Source: Schaedlerella arabinosiphila (GTDB lineage: Bacteria > Bacillota > Clostridia > Lachnospirales > Lachnospiraceae). Taken from it: DNA of 64,000 bases. Position 1 is the first letter of the stretch. Each line of letters opens with the position of its first letter. The stretch spans positions 4,767,302-4,831,301 of the forward strand of contig NZ_RHJS01000002.1 in assembly GCF_003885045.1 (NCBI RefSeq), in the 5' to 3' direction. The notes beneath the pieces were generated by a model, which saw only the letters and a program-made list of their open reading frames with translations, did no database searches and was not told the origin of the DNA. Below, piece by piece: positions 52,699 to 61,590 of the stretch. Made by a program: the position numbers and the translations under genes.

Positions 52699-54237
52699 AT
52701 GACCTCCCTTTTTTGTGTCAATACTATTACCATCCCACAAACACTGAAAGGAAAATCATTGCTTATGGATATTATTACCTATTTACTCTTTCTCATTCAA
52801 TCTCTTTACCAACAAAACTGCTGGCTGATTCATTTTATCTGCAGATATATCCCACTGAAACAGTGGGCTTTTGATGATTCCCATTCTCCAAAGTACCAGA
52901 AGTTTAAAATTGACGATCTCCCTCTTGTCACTGACTTCCGGCAGGACTGGACTTATCAAGATCTCATCCCTTACTTTGAAAAGCGTTATGGTAAGAAAAT
53001 ACGCCCTGTCAGCCGACGGTCAGAATGCGATATTCCGGACAGCTGTACCTGCCCCCGCTGTGATGCCCCGAAGCCTTTCCTTTATAAAAATAATGGTTCC
53101 AAAGGACAGCTTCTCTGCAAAGTCTGCAGCGCAAGGTTCTCACCCGATGAAAGCCGCTTCTCCTCTGTAAAACTACGCTGTCCCCACTGCGGCAATACCC
53201 TGGTCCCAAAGAAGGAGCGCAAACACTTTATCATCCATAAGTGCATCAATCCCAAATGTCCTTATTACCTCTACAACCTCAAAAAGGTAGATAAAGAAGA
53301 TCTCAGGCAGGACTACGGCAAAAATAAATATAAACTCCACTATATCTACCGTGAGTTTACGATGGATTTTTTCAGCATGGATCTCAATACCCTGCCTAAA
53401 AATGCTTCATCCCTGAAATTCAGCAAGCATAATGCCCACGTAATGTCCTTGTGCCTGACCCTACACGTCAACCTTGGCCTCTCCCTTAGGAAAACCTCCC
53501 AGGCTCTCAGAGACCTGTACAACATCGGCATTTCCCACCAGCAGATCGCTAATTACTGCAAGACCGCAGCTATCTGCGTGAAACCTTTTGTTGACCAATA
53601 CCCCTACGAAAAAGGGCCTGTTTTTACTGCCGATGAAACCTATATCAAAATCCGTGGGATCAAATCCTATGTCTGGCTCATTATGAATGCCGCATCCCGA
53701 TCCATCATTGGCTACCAGATCTCTGATAACCGTGGTGTCGGCCCCTGTATCCTCGCTATGCGTATGGCTTTCCGGGGACTTGCAAAACTGCCGGAAAACT
53801 TTAAGTTCATTGCTGACGGTTACAGCGCCTACCCGCTCGCTGCAATGGAATTTGTAAAAAAGCTGGGAAACGATTTTACATTCAAAATCACTCAGGTGAT
53901 TGGACTTACCAACGACGATGCTGTTTCCAAAGAACACCGTCCCTACAAACAGATGATTGAACGGCTCAACCGTACTTATAAGGCATCTTACCGTCACACA
54001 AACGGCTTTGACCACATCGACGGTGCCAACTATGACCTTGCCCTCTGGGTCGCATACTATAACTTTCTCCGTCCGCATAAACACAAGAACTACAAAGTTC
54101 TTAACGAAGTAGAAATGCTGCGGGGCGCTGACAACATGCCTGGAAAATGGCAGCTTCTCATCTTCCTTGGCCAGCAGACCATCCTGAACCAGCAGAAAAA
54201 CGGCGGCTCTGCGCCGGAGCGGAGCTGTTGTCAATAG
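52699..54237 (+). CDS. DDE transposase with two N-terminal zinc ribbons, copy 2
   Basis: Up to 512 residues; the ATG at 52765 has the better RBS. Identical to the copy at 8581-10119 except for two residues (Gly to Asp in the first zinc ribbon, CPRCDAP, and Thr to Ser in KFSKH). The Gly to Asp change lies between the zinc ligands. Zinc-ribbon and DDE motifs are otherwise as in copy 1. The IS66 insertion is after the gene, so the transposase is intact. Confidence 0.9.
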   Translation: MTSLFCVNTITIPQTLKGKSLLMDIITYLLFLIQSLYQQNCWLIHFICRYIPLKQWAFDDSHSPKYQKFKIDDLPLVTDFRQDWTYQDLIPYFEKRYGKKIRPVSRRSECDIPDSCTCPRCDAPKPFLYKNNGSKGQLLCKVCSARFSPDESRFSSVKLRCPHCGNTLVPKKERKHFIIHKCINPKCPYYLYNLKKVDKEDLRQDYGKNKYKLHYIYREFTMDFFSMDLNTLPKNASSLKFSKHNAHVMSLCLTLHVNLGLSLRKTSQALRDLYNIGISHQQIANYCKTAAICVKPFVDQYPYEKGPVFTADETYIKIRGIKSYVWLIMNAASRSIIGYQISDNRGVGPCILAMRMAFRGLAKLPENFKFIADGYSAYPLAAMEFVKKLGNDFTFKITQVIGLTNDDAVSKEHRPYKQMIERLNRTYKASYRHTNGFDHIDGANYDLALWVAYYNFLRPHKHKNYKVLNEVEMLRGADNMPGKWQLLIFLGQQTILNQQKNGGSAPERSCCQ

Positions 54238-54555
54238 AACCGTGGAATACCGCAGCCGCCTTCAGGCGGTGAGGATATGCCGCGAAAGTCTATTGACATA
54301 AGGCTCACGGATGATCCTGTCTGTCAGAAAAGGGGCCACTGCGCCCTTTTCTTGCCTTCCGGCGAGGATGGGTTCGGGCAAAGCCCGAAACCGGGTCAAG
54401 GGATTGGTCCCTTGTGGGTTCTTAGGGCAACGCCCTAAGCCCTCGGAGAGCTTTTCGGAGTCGATATCTACAGTTTTCAAGGTTCATTTGGTAAGCGATG
54501 CAAAAGAAACCGTATTGTAAAAAATGATCTGCTATGGTAATACTTCCATAACAGA

Positions 54556-56181
54556 TCATTTCATCTTTTTCTGAATTCTACAGTATTCCGGGAGTTCCCT
54601 GGACCATGGCAGATATGGATCCAAAATACTTGGATCATTTTGATACTGGTAATCAATTTCCGGCATCTTTTCCAACAGATAAGACAGATATCGGAATACA
54701 TCCAATTGATTCAATTTCGATGATTCTACCAGTGAATAGACAATCCCACTGGCTCTCGCCCCTTCCGGTGTGTCCGCAAACAGCCAGGATTTACGGCCGG
54801 TTGCAAAGGGACGTATACAGGCTTCGCACTCATTATTCGAAATCGGAAGCCTTCCATCCTCCATGAAGGTATTCAGATATTTTTTCTGGTTCCGGCTGTA
54901 TTGCAGCGCCTTTTTCAAAGATTCGTTGGCAGTATATTTTTCGCTCGTTTCTTCTACCCATGACCAAAAAGCCTCAAGTACCGGCTGGCTCAGTTCTTTG
55001 CGTTTCTCCAGCCGCTCCTGCGGTTCTAGGCCCTGAATCTTTTTTTCGATTTTAAAAAGCTGGTCGCACCATTCTCGCGCCTCCGCTCCTTTGCTCCCCT
55101 TTAGCTCCTTTCCCGCAGAGTCCAGCGGGATGCTCTCTATATAGTAGCGACGCAGATGCGACCAGCACAGAGCCCGGCTGACTCCTTCTACTTTTTCGTA
55201 GCTGTCGCAGGCATCTGTTACCAGATATCCAGCAAATCCGGTATACAGCCGTTTTGCTTCTGCTCCGGAACGGGTCCTTGCATAGTGGAAGAGCACTGCG
55301 CGGATCTTTTCAAAGCTTCCGGTCCGCACCACCCACATGAAGGATTCGCTGCTGGCCTTCTTTCCCGGTTCCTTGTTGCATTGGATCCGGGTTTCGTCAC
55401 CCATCAATACGGAGCAGGTCTCCATGATGACCTGGTGCATCCTCAGGAAGATCGGCTCCAGCCATTCCTGACTGCATCGGATCACCCAATGCGACATGGT
55501 GGAACGGTAGATACTAAGCCCAATGCGGTACCAGTCCCGCTCCTGCCTTGCCAGGGGGATTCCCATATCATATTTCTGGTATAGGATCCCTGCAACCAGG
55601 GATGGACTTGCGATCGAATGTGGGAGCAAACCTTTGGGGACTCTGGCCGCTACGAATGTGGGGGACAGCTTCTCACTGTCTTGGCTGCCGCATTTTGTAC
55701 ATTTTTTTATCTCCTGCACATACTGTTTTACTTTCAGCTTCGCTGGTTCATATACCACTTCGGTCCGTACTACTTTTTCTCCTACTTTTGTCAGTTGTGC
55801 ACCGCATACAGGGCAGGTTTCTTCTTCACTTACTACGCAGCGTTCGATCTCTGTTTCAAGAGAAGAGAGCATTTCTGAGCGCACACCTGCCTGACGTACT
55901 TTCCGTGTATGCTCCGGTACTGTGATCTCTTTCTGTTGTTTTGCCAGTTCCTGCAGGAGCTGCTCCTGCTCCGGAAACAGGTTCAGCTGTCCTGTAACCT
56001 GGGTGGCCTCACTGGATGGGCCATACATCTTTTTACGCGCATGCAAAACTGCCTGGGTCAGGTTCTCGATCTGGATACGTTGTCTTTCGATCTGTGCATC
56101 CCGTTCTCCCAGCATCTTTTTCAGAGATTCCACCTGTTCCCGCAGTCTGGTTACTTCTTCCTGTTGTGCTGCTGTCTGCAT
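54556..56181 (-). CDS. tnpC: IS66-family transposase TnpC
   Basis: Protein of 541 residues: N-terminal coiled coil/leucine-zipper (LREQVESLKKMLGERDAQIE), zinc-finger region CPVCGAQL ... KKCTKCGSQD, and the DDE core with D in VLMGDETRIQCN, D in YLVTDACDSYEKV and E in ISNNECEACIRPF. C-terminal tail PWS(R)ELP typical of the family. Full length. Confidence 0.93.
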   Translation of the reverse strand: MQTAAQQEEVTRLREQVESLKKMLGERDAQIERQRIQIENLTQAVLHARKKMYGPSSEATQVTGQLNLFPEQEQLLQELAKQQKEITVPEHTRKVRQAGVRSEMLSSLETEIERCVVSEEETCPVCGAQLTKVGEKVVRTEVVYEPAKLKVKQYVQEIKKCTKCGSQDSEKLSPTFVAARVPKGLLPHSIASPSLVAGILYQKYDMGIPLARQERDWYRIGLSIYRSTMSHWVIRCSQEWLEPIFLRMHQVIMETCSVLMGDETRIQCNKEPGKKASSESFMWVVRTGSFEKIRAVLFHYARTRSGAEAKRLYTGFAGYLVTDACDSYEKVEGVSRALCWSHLRRYYIESIPLDSAGKELKGSKGAEAREWCDQLFKIEKKIQGLEPQERLEKRKELSQPVLEAFWSWVEETSEKYTANESLKKALQYSRNQKKYLNTFMEDGRLPISNNECEACIRPFATGRKSWLFADTPEGARASGIVYSLVESSKLNQLDVFRYLSYLLEKMPEIDYQYQNDPSILDPYLPWSRELPEYCRIQKKMK

Positions 56182-56316
56182 GGCTCTTCCTCCCTCCCCG
56201 CATTTCCTTCATTTTAACATCTTTTTATGAAAAAATCAGCATTCCAGGCTTTTTTTTGACCTGAAAAATGCTGATTTTTTAAGGATAATCCGTGGGTTAT
56301 CCGTCATTTTTTCTGC

Positions 56317-56694
56317 TCAGAAGCAGGTATCCTCCGGCTGTATCTTTACCGGCTTATGCGCATATTTCTGTTCAATAGACAGCCCCTCCAGGAGCCAGCG
56401 TACCTGCTGCGCAGTGATGTCTTTGATATCGTCAGGTGTCCTGGGCCATTGGAAACGCATGTCCGGCAGGAGCTTCTTTGTTGCCAGGAGGAATCCGTTT
56501 CCACCTTCAAAACGGAGTGCTTTCAGACAATCTCGTTTTTTATTGCAGAACAAAAATACACAGACCGGGGAATAGGGATCCAAATGGTATTTCAAAGTAA
56601 CGAGGGCTGCGAGCCCCTCAATCTGTTTTCGAAAATCCGTCGCACCACAGGCGAGGAAGATATGTTCCGCCCCCTGGGTGATCATGCTCAGCAT
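56317..56694 (-). CDS. tnpB: IS66 accessory protein TnpB
   Basis: Protein of 125 residues (LACGATDFRKQIEGLAALVT and the DPYSPVCVFLFCNKKRDCLK segment) matching IS66 Orf2. It overlaps the end of the tnpA gene by 7 bp. Needed for transposition of IS66 elements; exact biochemical role is not settled. Confidence 0.92.
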   Translation of the reverse strand: MLSMITQGAEHIFLACGATDFRKQIEGLAALVTLKYHLDPYSPVCVFLFCNKKRDCLKALRFEGGNGFLLATKKLLPDMRFQWPRTPDDIKDITAQQVRWLLEGLSIEQKYAHKPVKIQPEDTCF

Positions 56695-57026
56695 AGGGAC
56701 TGCAGGAGCCGCAGTACTCCTGAAACCTGTCCCATATCTGCGTTTTTGTGGATGCCCACATGAAATTCGTGGTATCGGACCTCTAGGGAAAGGGATTCCG
56801 GTATCGTTGGCAATTCCTGGTGGAAGAGCGGGAGCTCTATGAAAGGCTGTTCTGCAACAGGAAAGGATTCTGGTTCGGTGTCCATCCTCCGGATCTTTTT
56901 CTCCCAGTATTTATAGGTATCATATTTGAAGTTGTTCTTCTCACACCACTTACGAACGGAGAGACCACTTTGGAGCCGCTGGCTAAAGATCATCCTCCAT
57001 TCCTCATGGCTGTAATGTACATTCAC
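56688..57026 (-). CDS. tnpA: IS66 accessory protein TnpA
   Basis: Protein of 112 residues with an HTH-like segment (RLQSGLSVRKWCEKNNFKYD followed by YKYWEKKIR). First gene of the IS66 operon. Confidence 0.88.
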   Translation of the reverse strand: MNVHYSHEEWRMIFSQRLQSGLSVRKWCEKNNFKYDTYKYWEKKIRRMDTEPESFPVAEQPFIELPLFHQELPTIPESLSLEVRYHEFHVGIHKNADMGQVSGVLRLLQSLC

Positions 57027-57152
57027 TGACTGATTCCTCCTTCTGCTCTTTTAGAAGCAGTATAGCAGGGAAAGAGAGATTATGCACTACGGTAGGTTTT
57101 GAATCGCTTACGTTCATTTGAGCCTGTTTTTTGCAGCTCAGTTTTTCATAAA

Positions 57153-58169
57153 TTACTTGACACTACCTTTATATAATGTATATAAGTTGATATGCTGCTG
57201 CAGTTCTTCGCTTAACCTCAGTACCTTCCCTATGGCTTCTTTACTGTGCGATGTCATAAAAACCTGAATATTCTGCTCCACGGCGCTTCTCAATAGCCAC
57301 GAAAAAATGCTGTCCATGGCGGATGTATGGATTGCTGTTTCAAATTCATCCAACAATAAAATACCGTTTCTTGCTCTGACAATACCGCTTAAAAGCGAAA
57401 CCGCTTTTTTCATCCCATCGCCGTAAGCATTGAGCGGCAAGGCTTTCTTATGTTTTTTTGACAAGATCATGTACTCCGGATAGCGGATATTATTCTCATT
57501 TTTTAAAGCATTGATATTCGTGATATCAGCATCAAATTCCTGCAAAATATGAATCAATACCTCATATGCCGCCGAATCTGACAGGATACCGTCAATATTC
57601 AGATTATCACTTGCATGATCGAAAGGAGAGATATAAACGGTTTTAACAAAATCGCCTTTCCTATATACAAATGAAAATGTAGACTGAAAATCATATACGG
57701 AAAATGTATTCACCTTTTCTTCATTAAAATAAATCGACAGACGCATATGCTTTGCGTCAACCATCTCATCATCGTTCCAATCCTCTTTGATTTTCTTCAA
57801 ATTGTTCATCCGATACATTTCGCCTTCCGAAACCTGCGTCTGTTCAATTTCGGCTTTTACTTTTACCGTTTTTCTCTCGTTTTTCGTATCCTTATAATCA
57901 TATGAAACGACTAGATCCTCCTCGTCTATCGGGAACATATTATAAAAATCCTGGAATATTTTATTGACTTTTTTTGTTCTTTTTTCGGCACATTGCATCC
58001 AGCAATCCTCCCGCTGCGGCCGTTCCACCGTTGACAGCAGCTCCAGGATACTGGTTTTTCCGCTGTTATTGTCACCTGTTAAAATATTAATGCTGTTTAA
58101 TTGTTCCAATTTCAATTCATGAATCCCTTTATATCCATGAATGAATAATTCCTTTATATGCTGTGCCAT
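57153..58169 (-). pseudogene. AAA_15/OLD-like ATPase, 3' end cut off by an IS
   Basis: 338 residues remain: Walker A GDNNSGKTSILELL (about residues 32-45), a central SMC/Rad50-like region, a late LLSGIVRARNGILLLDEFET (signature/Walker B) and a switch His in VFMTSHSKEA. The IS replaces the last 27 residues by GSVK encoded in the IS end. The lost tail is at 52524-52607. Downstream in the original order is a TOPRIM gene, also broken. The pair resembles nucleotide-dependent anti-phage systems. Expression of the truncated ATPase cannot be excluded. Confidence 0.82.
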
Positions 58170-58761
58170 ATGATAAACCGCCTTTCCTTTTTATAATGTC
58201 TGTGACTAAGGAACTGTTGGAAAATGTTCTTTCGCTTTTTATGATACCATTCCAATCTATAATTGTCCACGCCCCAAACGGAACTGTTCTATTTAAAATT
58301 GACTTCATGGTTACATGTCACACCCCGACCAATCACCACGCTGATTGGTCGGGAGGATGCACATAAAAGCTGGTATTCAGGCCGCCCATTGCCGAAGGCA
58401 ATTTAAAATGGCGGCCTGAGTTACAGGGCACGCCTGGTCAAGGTGTGACCTGTAACACTTCATGCAAGAATGCTCATGTACGGTAAAGAAGCAAGCAACC
58501 GAAAACAAGAGATAGACCGCCAGCACCACACTATTCCGAACAAAAGAACTAAAGACCAAAAGACAAGCACCGTGGAAATGTGTATAACTTGCTATTCCGT
58601 CATGGAAAAGTCCGTTCACAGAACATGGAAAAGCTAAAGTGCAGCTTTCCCACATTCTGCAAACGGACTTTCCCACAACTCCATAAGACAGCAAGTTATG
58701 CACATTCCCACAGTGCCGACTACTACGGAATCCCTCTTTATCTCCACACAGATTATTTCTT
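58170..58761. other. Gene-free region rich in inverted repeats
   Basis: Holds a perfect stem-loop CCCGACCAATCA/TGATTGGTCGGG (58324-58353), a stem CAGGCCGCC/GGCGGCCTG (58378-58418), a full 37-bp hairpin-family member (58420-58456, GTTACAGG ... CCTGTAAC), and a long imperfect inverted repeat (58579-58704). No gene seen. Confidence 0.6.
58579..58704. repeat. Long imperfect inverted repeat with DnaA-box-like ends
   Basis: Arms of ~55 bp: tgtgtataacttgct ... tggaaaagtccgtt ... catggaaaagct pair with agctttcccac ... aacggactttcccac ... agcaagttatgcaca around a 7-base loop. The outermost nine bases, TTATACACA and TTATGCACA in opposite orientation, fit the DnaA-box consensus TTATNCACA. Confidence 0.65.
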
Positions 58762-59319
58762 TTATGGCATATTCCAACTTGCGTCAATAGAATAAATAAG
58801 CTGGATTATTTTTTCCTTTGGGGTAGAAAAATTATTCTTAATCCAAAGTGAGATTATTGAGAGGCAGCCTTGAATATGATATGTCGCCATATAGAGCATT
58901 TCTTCTGAAACGGAAGATATATTTTCTTCTTGCATCCATATTTCAAGATATTTTTCTTCGATGATGTCATACATATGCTCTTGAAATTTGTGGTCAATTC
59001 CCTTTCCGAAAAAAAGCAAACGGCTTAGGGCAGGATTTTCATAAATATAATCAATAATGGAATTATAAATATTTTCGTAATGACCTGCTGGATTATCGTT
59101 AATAAATTTAGTGAACTCAGATATAGCGTCATGTTCCATTTGCTCATATAAGTCATACACATCATGGTAGTGCGAATAAAAAGTAGCTCTATGTATGTCT
59201 GCCTTGTTGACTAATTCCTGTACTGTAATTTTTTGAAGTTCCTTATCAAGCATTGCGTCAGCAAGAGCAGACTGTAATGCTTTTATTGTCTTTTTGACCC
59301 GCCTATCATGTTTATTCAT
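58762..59319 (-). CDS. TetR-family transcriptional regulator
   Basis: Protein of 185 residues starting MNKHDRRVKKTIKALQSALA after AAAGGAG. HTH: LQKITVQELVNKADIHRATF then YSHYHDVYDLYEQ. C-terminal domain of the kind fused in many Clostridial TetR proteins (TetR_C_33-like). Divergently transcribed from the CDF transporter gene 160 bp away, which it probably regulates. An imperfect palindrome lies at about 59330-59365 in the shared spacer. Confidence 0.88.
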   Translation of the reverse strand: MNKHDRRVKKTIKALQSALADAMLDKELQKITVQELVNKADIHRATFYSHYHDVYDLYEQMEHDAISEFTKFINDNPAGHYENIYNSIIDYIYENPALSRLLFFGKGIDHKFQEHMYDIIEEKYLEIWMQEENISSVSEEMLYMATYHIQGCLSIISLWIKNNFSTPKEKIIQLIYSIDASWNMP

Positions 59320-59479
59320 AGTTTTCTCCTTTAAACAACAGTTTCGAGCGGCAGTGTCGTTTAGGCAACAATTATAGATAAAATTGAAGATAGAAAAACG
59401 ACACATGTTATAGTATACTGCTTGTTGTACGGATATGTCAATCTGAATACTATAAAATTCCAAGGCAATGGAGGTAACC

Positions 59480-60376
59480 ATGACACAAAAACAAATTGAA
59501 CGCAAATCGCTGATAGTAAGCTGCATTGTAAACTTAATAATGGCAATAGGTGGGTTTTGGATTTTTTCGATAACAAATATTCAAGCTCTGTTTTTAGACT
59601 GTTCCTTTTCAATGATTGCTTCCTGCTCTTGTTTGGCAGCATTGGAAATTTCAAAAATTAGTAATAAAAAGACAAAGAATTACCCGGACGGTCTTTATTT
59701 TTTAGAGCCATTATATTCTATTTTTAGAACTTTATTAACATTGGTGCTGCTGTTTTCTTCTGTTGCTCGTACTGCAAAAGCAGCATGGGGGTATTTTGCA
59801 TATGGCGTTGGAATCCCTTTGATGATTGAACCTGTGATTCCTTATGAGATACTTATGTGTATCATATGTTTTGGGCTGTCTTTTTTTAACAGAAGCCAGA
59901 GCCGTAAAACTAATGATTCCAGTACACTTTTAGCAACAGAATCGAAAGGAAATTTTATCGACGGCATATTATCTTTGGGCGTAGCACTGTCTGCGTTCTT
60001 GATAAAACTGATAGATATTAACGGAAGTTTGGGTTTCCTTCATTATACTGGAGATTTTTTCATTACGACAATTATAGTCTTGCCTGCAATAAAAGAACCG
60101 ATAAGTGTTTTCATATCTTCTTTCCGCGAATTGTCAGGAGGGTTGACAACGAATCAGGAACTAAAAAGAACAGTTTTCCAATTTGTAGAAAAGAATCTTA
60201 GCGGTATTATGACATTGCAAAAATGTGACATATATAAAATTGGTATGCACATAAAAGTTTGCATTTATATTACCAATAATATTGATTATAAAAAAATACA
60301 AACTGTCAAAAGGAATATCTTGAAAGATATATGTCCTATTTACGAAAATGCTGAAATTGTTTTTTGTGAATGGTAA
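59480..60376 (+). CDS. Cation diffusion facilitator (CDF) family transporter
   Basis: Protein of 298 residues starting MTQKQIERKSLIVSCIVNLI after GGAGG. Six helices in the CDF arrangement; the metal-site residues of helix II (LFLDCSFSMIAS, where the family has D..xD) and helix V (GNFIDGILSLGV, a normal ...xxD) are readable. The helix II site appears partly changed (DCSFS instead of DS..D). A soluble C-terminal domain of ~90 residues follows. Exports Zn, Mn, Fe or other cations with proton exchange; metal unknown. Confidence 0.8.
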   Translation: MTQKQIERKSLIVSCIVNLIMAIGGFWIFSITNIQALFLDCSFSMIASCSCLAALEISKISNKKTKNYPDGLYFLEPLYSIFRTLLTLVLLFSSVARTAKAAWGYFAYGVGIPLMIEPVIPYEILMCIICFGLSFFNRSQSRKTNDSSTLLATESKGNFIDGILSLGVALSAFLIKLIDINGSLGFLHYTGDFFITTIIVLPAIKEPISVFISSFRELSGGLTTNQELKRTVFQFVEKNLSGIMTLQKCDIYKIGMHIKVCIYITNNIDYKKIQTVKRNILKDICPIYENAEIVFCEW

Positions 60377-60512
60377 AATGTGATACCGGGAGAAGATAAT
60401 TAAAGTAGCGAAACGAGTTAAGACCTGCGCATAGAGTTGTTGTTACTTTGAATTATAAACAAGCAACCATAAACCATGCACCGCCCTATGTGGGAGAAAG
60501 GGGGAATCATCT

Positions 60513-60956
60513 ATGCCTTGCACAGAAGCATACAAGGAACATATCATGTATACGTTCAATGGCTTTTGCAAGACCGTCATACGCTTTGCGGCACTCAACG
60601 CATGGCGTGATAGGAGCAGACGGCGGCAAAAAGAAATATCCCTTGAATACCTCACAGAAGAAAAGTTTTACCCTTTAGGCACGACAGACGAATATTTTGA
60701 AGCACCCTATGAAGAATATCCCATTACGATATGCGGTCAGACAGTTATCCTCACCAATGGGGAACTTGCCGCCGCCCTGTTATCTCTGCCGGAAAGAAAG
60801 CGGGAAATTATTTTCCTTTACTTTTTCGGAGATTATACACAACAGGAAATCGGGGAAATGTACGGACGCTGCCGGAGTACGGCGTGGCATCACATACACA
60901 GTGCCTTGCAAATGCTGCATAAAGAAATGGAGGTGCTTTTCCGTGAGGAATCCTAA
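60513..60956 (+). CDS. Sigma-70-like factor of a conjugative/mobilisable element
   Basis: Protein of 147 residues with a C-terminal region 4 (LPERKREIIFLYFFGDYTQQ then EIGEMYGRCRSTAWHHIHSA). Such short sigma-like proteins are a fixed part of many Firmicutes ICE/CTn modules, right before a small HTH gene. RBS GGGGGAA precedes the ATG. The HTH gene overlaps its 3' end. Confidence 0.82.
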   Translation: MPCTEAYKEHIMYTFNGFCKTVIRFAALNAWRDRSRRRQKEISLEYLTEEKFYPLGTTDEYFEAPYEEYPITICGQTVILTNGELAAALLSLPERKREIIFLYFFGDYTQQEIGEMYGRCRSTAWHHIHSALQMLHKEMEVLFREES

Positions 60957-61155
60957 ACTTGTGCCGTATGAAACGATTGTCCGGGCGACCAGCGGCGAGC
61001 CGGAAGCCATTGACGAGGTTTTGCGGCATTACAGCAAGCGAATCCGGCTTGCTTCCCTTGAAAACGGACACGTCAACAAGGACACCGAGGACAATATCAA
61101 ACGGCGGCTTATCGTTGCCCTGTTCCAGTTCCGCTTTGACGGACAGCCTACCTAA
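60943..61155 (+). CDS. Small helix-turn-helix protein of the mobile element
   Basis: Protein of 70 residues with a GTG start, ten bases after GGAGG (VRNPKLVPYETIVRATSGEP). Matches the short HTH-domain protein (helix_turn_helix-type, involved in element regulation) that follows the sigma-like gene in many Firmicutes conjugative elements. Overlaps the sigma gene by 14 bp. Confidence 0.75.
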   Translation: MRNPKLVPYETIVRATSGEPEAIDEVLRHYSKRIRLASLENGHVNKDTEDNIKRRLIVALFQFRFDGQPT

Positions 61156-61161
61156 CAGGAG

Positions 61162-61590
61162 GTGAGATTTGTCGCAAAAATAGTCATGCTTATATTTAAC
61201 GACACAGAAGAAAAAGCGGTTGAGAAAGCCATAGCCGCCCTTGCGGATATGATACCGCTGGAAGCCATGCAGCCGCCCCACTCCCCGGCACTTACTTTTC
61301 CGGGATTGGAAATAAAATTACACCAACGCCGGGTATTAAAAAACGGCACAGACATTCCCCTCACCCGTTTAGAGTACGGCGCACTCTGCTACCTTGCCGC
61401 CAGTCCGGGGCGGGTATTCACAAAGGCGCAAATCTTTGAAGCCGTGTGGAGCATGGAAAGCGAAAGCTGCCAGTCAAGCGTGTCAAATGTGATATGCAAT
61501 CTACGGAAAAAGATAGAGCCGGACAGTGGCAAGCCCACTTACATAAAAACCGTTTTAGGCGTGGGCTACAAGTTTGCTTCCGGGGAATGA
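61162..61590 (+). CDS. Winged-helix DNA-binding protein (OmpR/PhoB-type domain, no receiver)
   Basis: Protein of 142 residues with an apparent GTG start at 61162 that overlaps its RBS (AGGAGG); an ATG at 61186 (MLIFNDTEEKAVEKA) is an alternative. Residues ~60-140 form the Trans_reg_C winged helix (IPLTRLEYGALCYLAASPGR, ending IKTVLGVGYKFASGE). No receiver domain precedes it. Probable regulator of the mobile element. Confidence 0.75.
   Translation: MRFVAKIVMLIFNDTEEKAVEKAIAALADMIPLEAMQPPHSPALTFPGLEIKLHQRRVLKNGTDIPLTRLEYGALCYLAASPGRVFTKAQIFEAVWSMESESCQSSVSNVICNLRKKIEPDSGKPTYIKTVLGVGYKFASGE

Larger units (their letters stand above)
54491..57111 (-). mobile_element. IS66-family insertion sequence, nested in the other IS
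   Basis: 2621 bp, inverted ends starting GTAAGCGAT(G/T)CAAAA. It is flanked by GTTCATTTG at 54482-54490 and 57112-57120, i.e. an 8-bp duplication typical of IS66 plus one base that may match by chance. It contains the three usual genes tnpA, tnpB and tnpC, all intact and read leftward. Confidence 0.92.
52616..57167 (+). mobile_element. 1922-bp insertion sequence, copy 2, split by an IS66-family element
   Basis: Same ends (GGTAGTGTCAAGT) as the element at 8281-10202, in opposite orientation. Flanked by an 8-bp target duplication TTTATATA (52608-52615 and 57168-57175). IS parts are 52616-54490 and 57121-57167, together 1922 bp, the same length as copy 1. Inserted near the 3' end of an AAA ATPase gene. 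Confidence 0.93.

Noticed and set aside
58377..58787. 136-codon minus-strand frame
   Set aside because: It crosses the 37-bp hairpin and the long inverted repeat, starts without RBS and has no protein-like composition.
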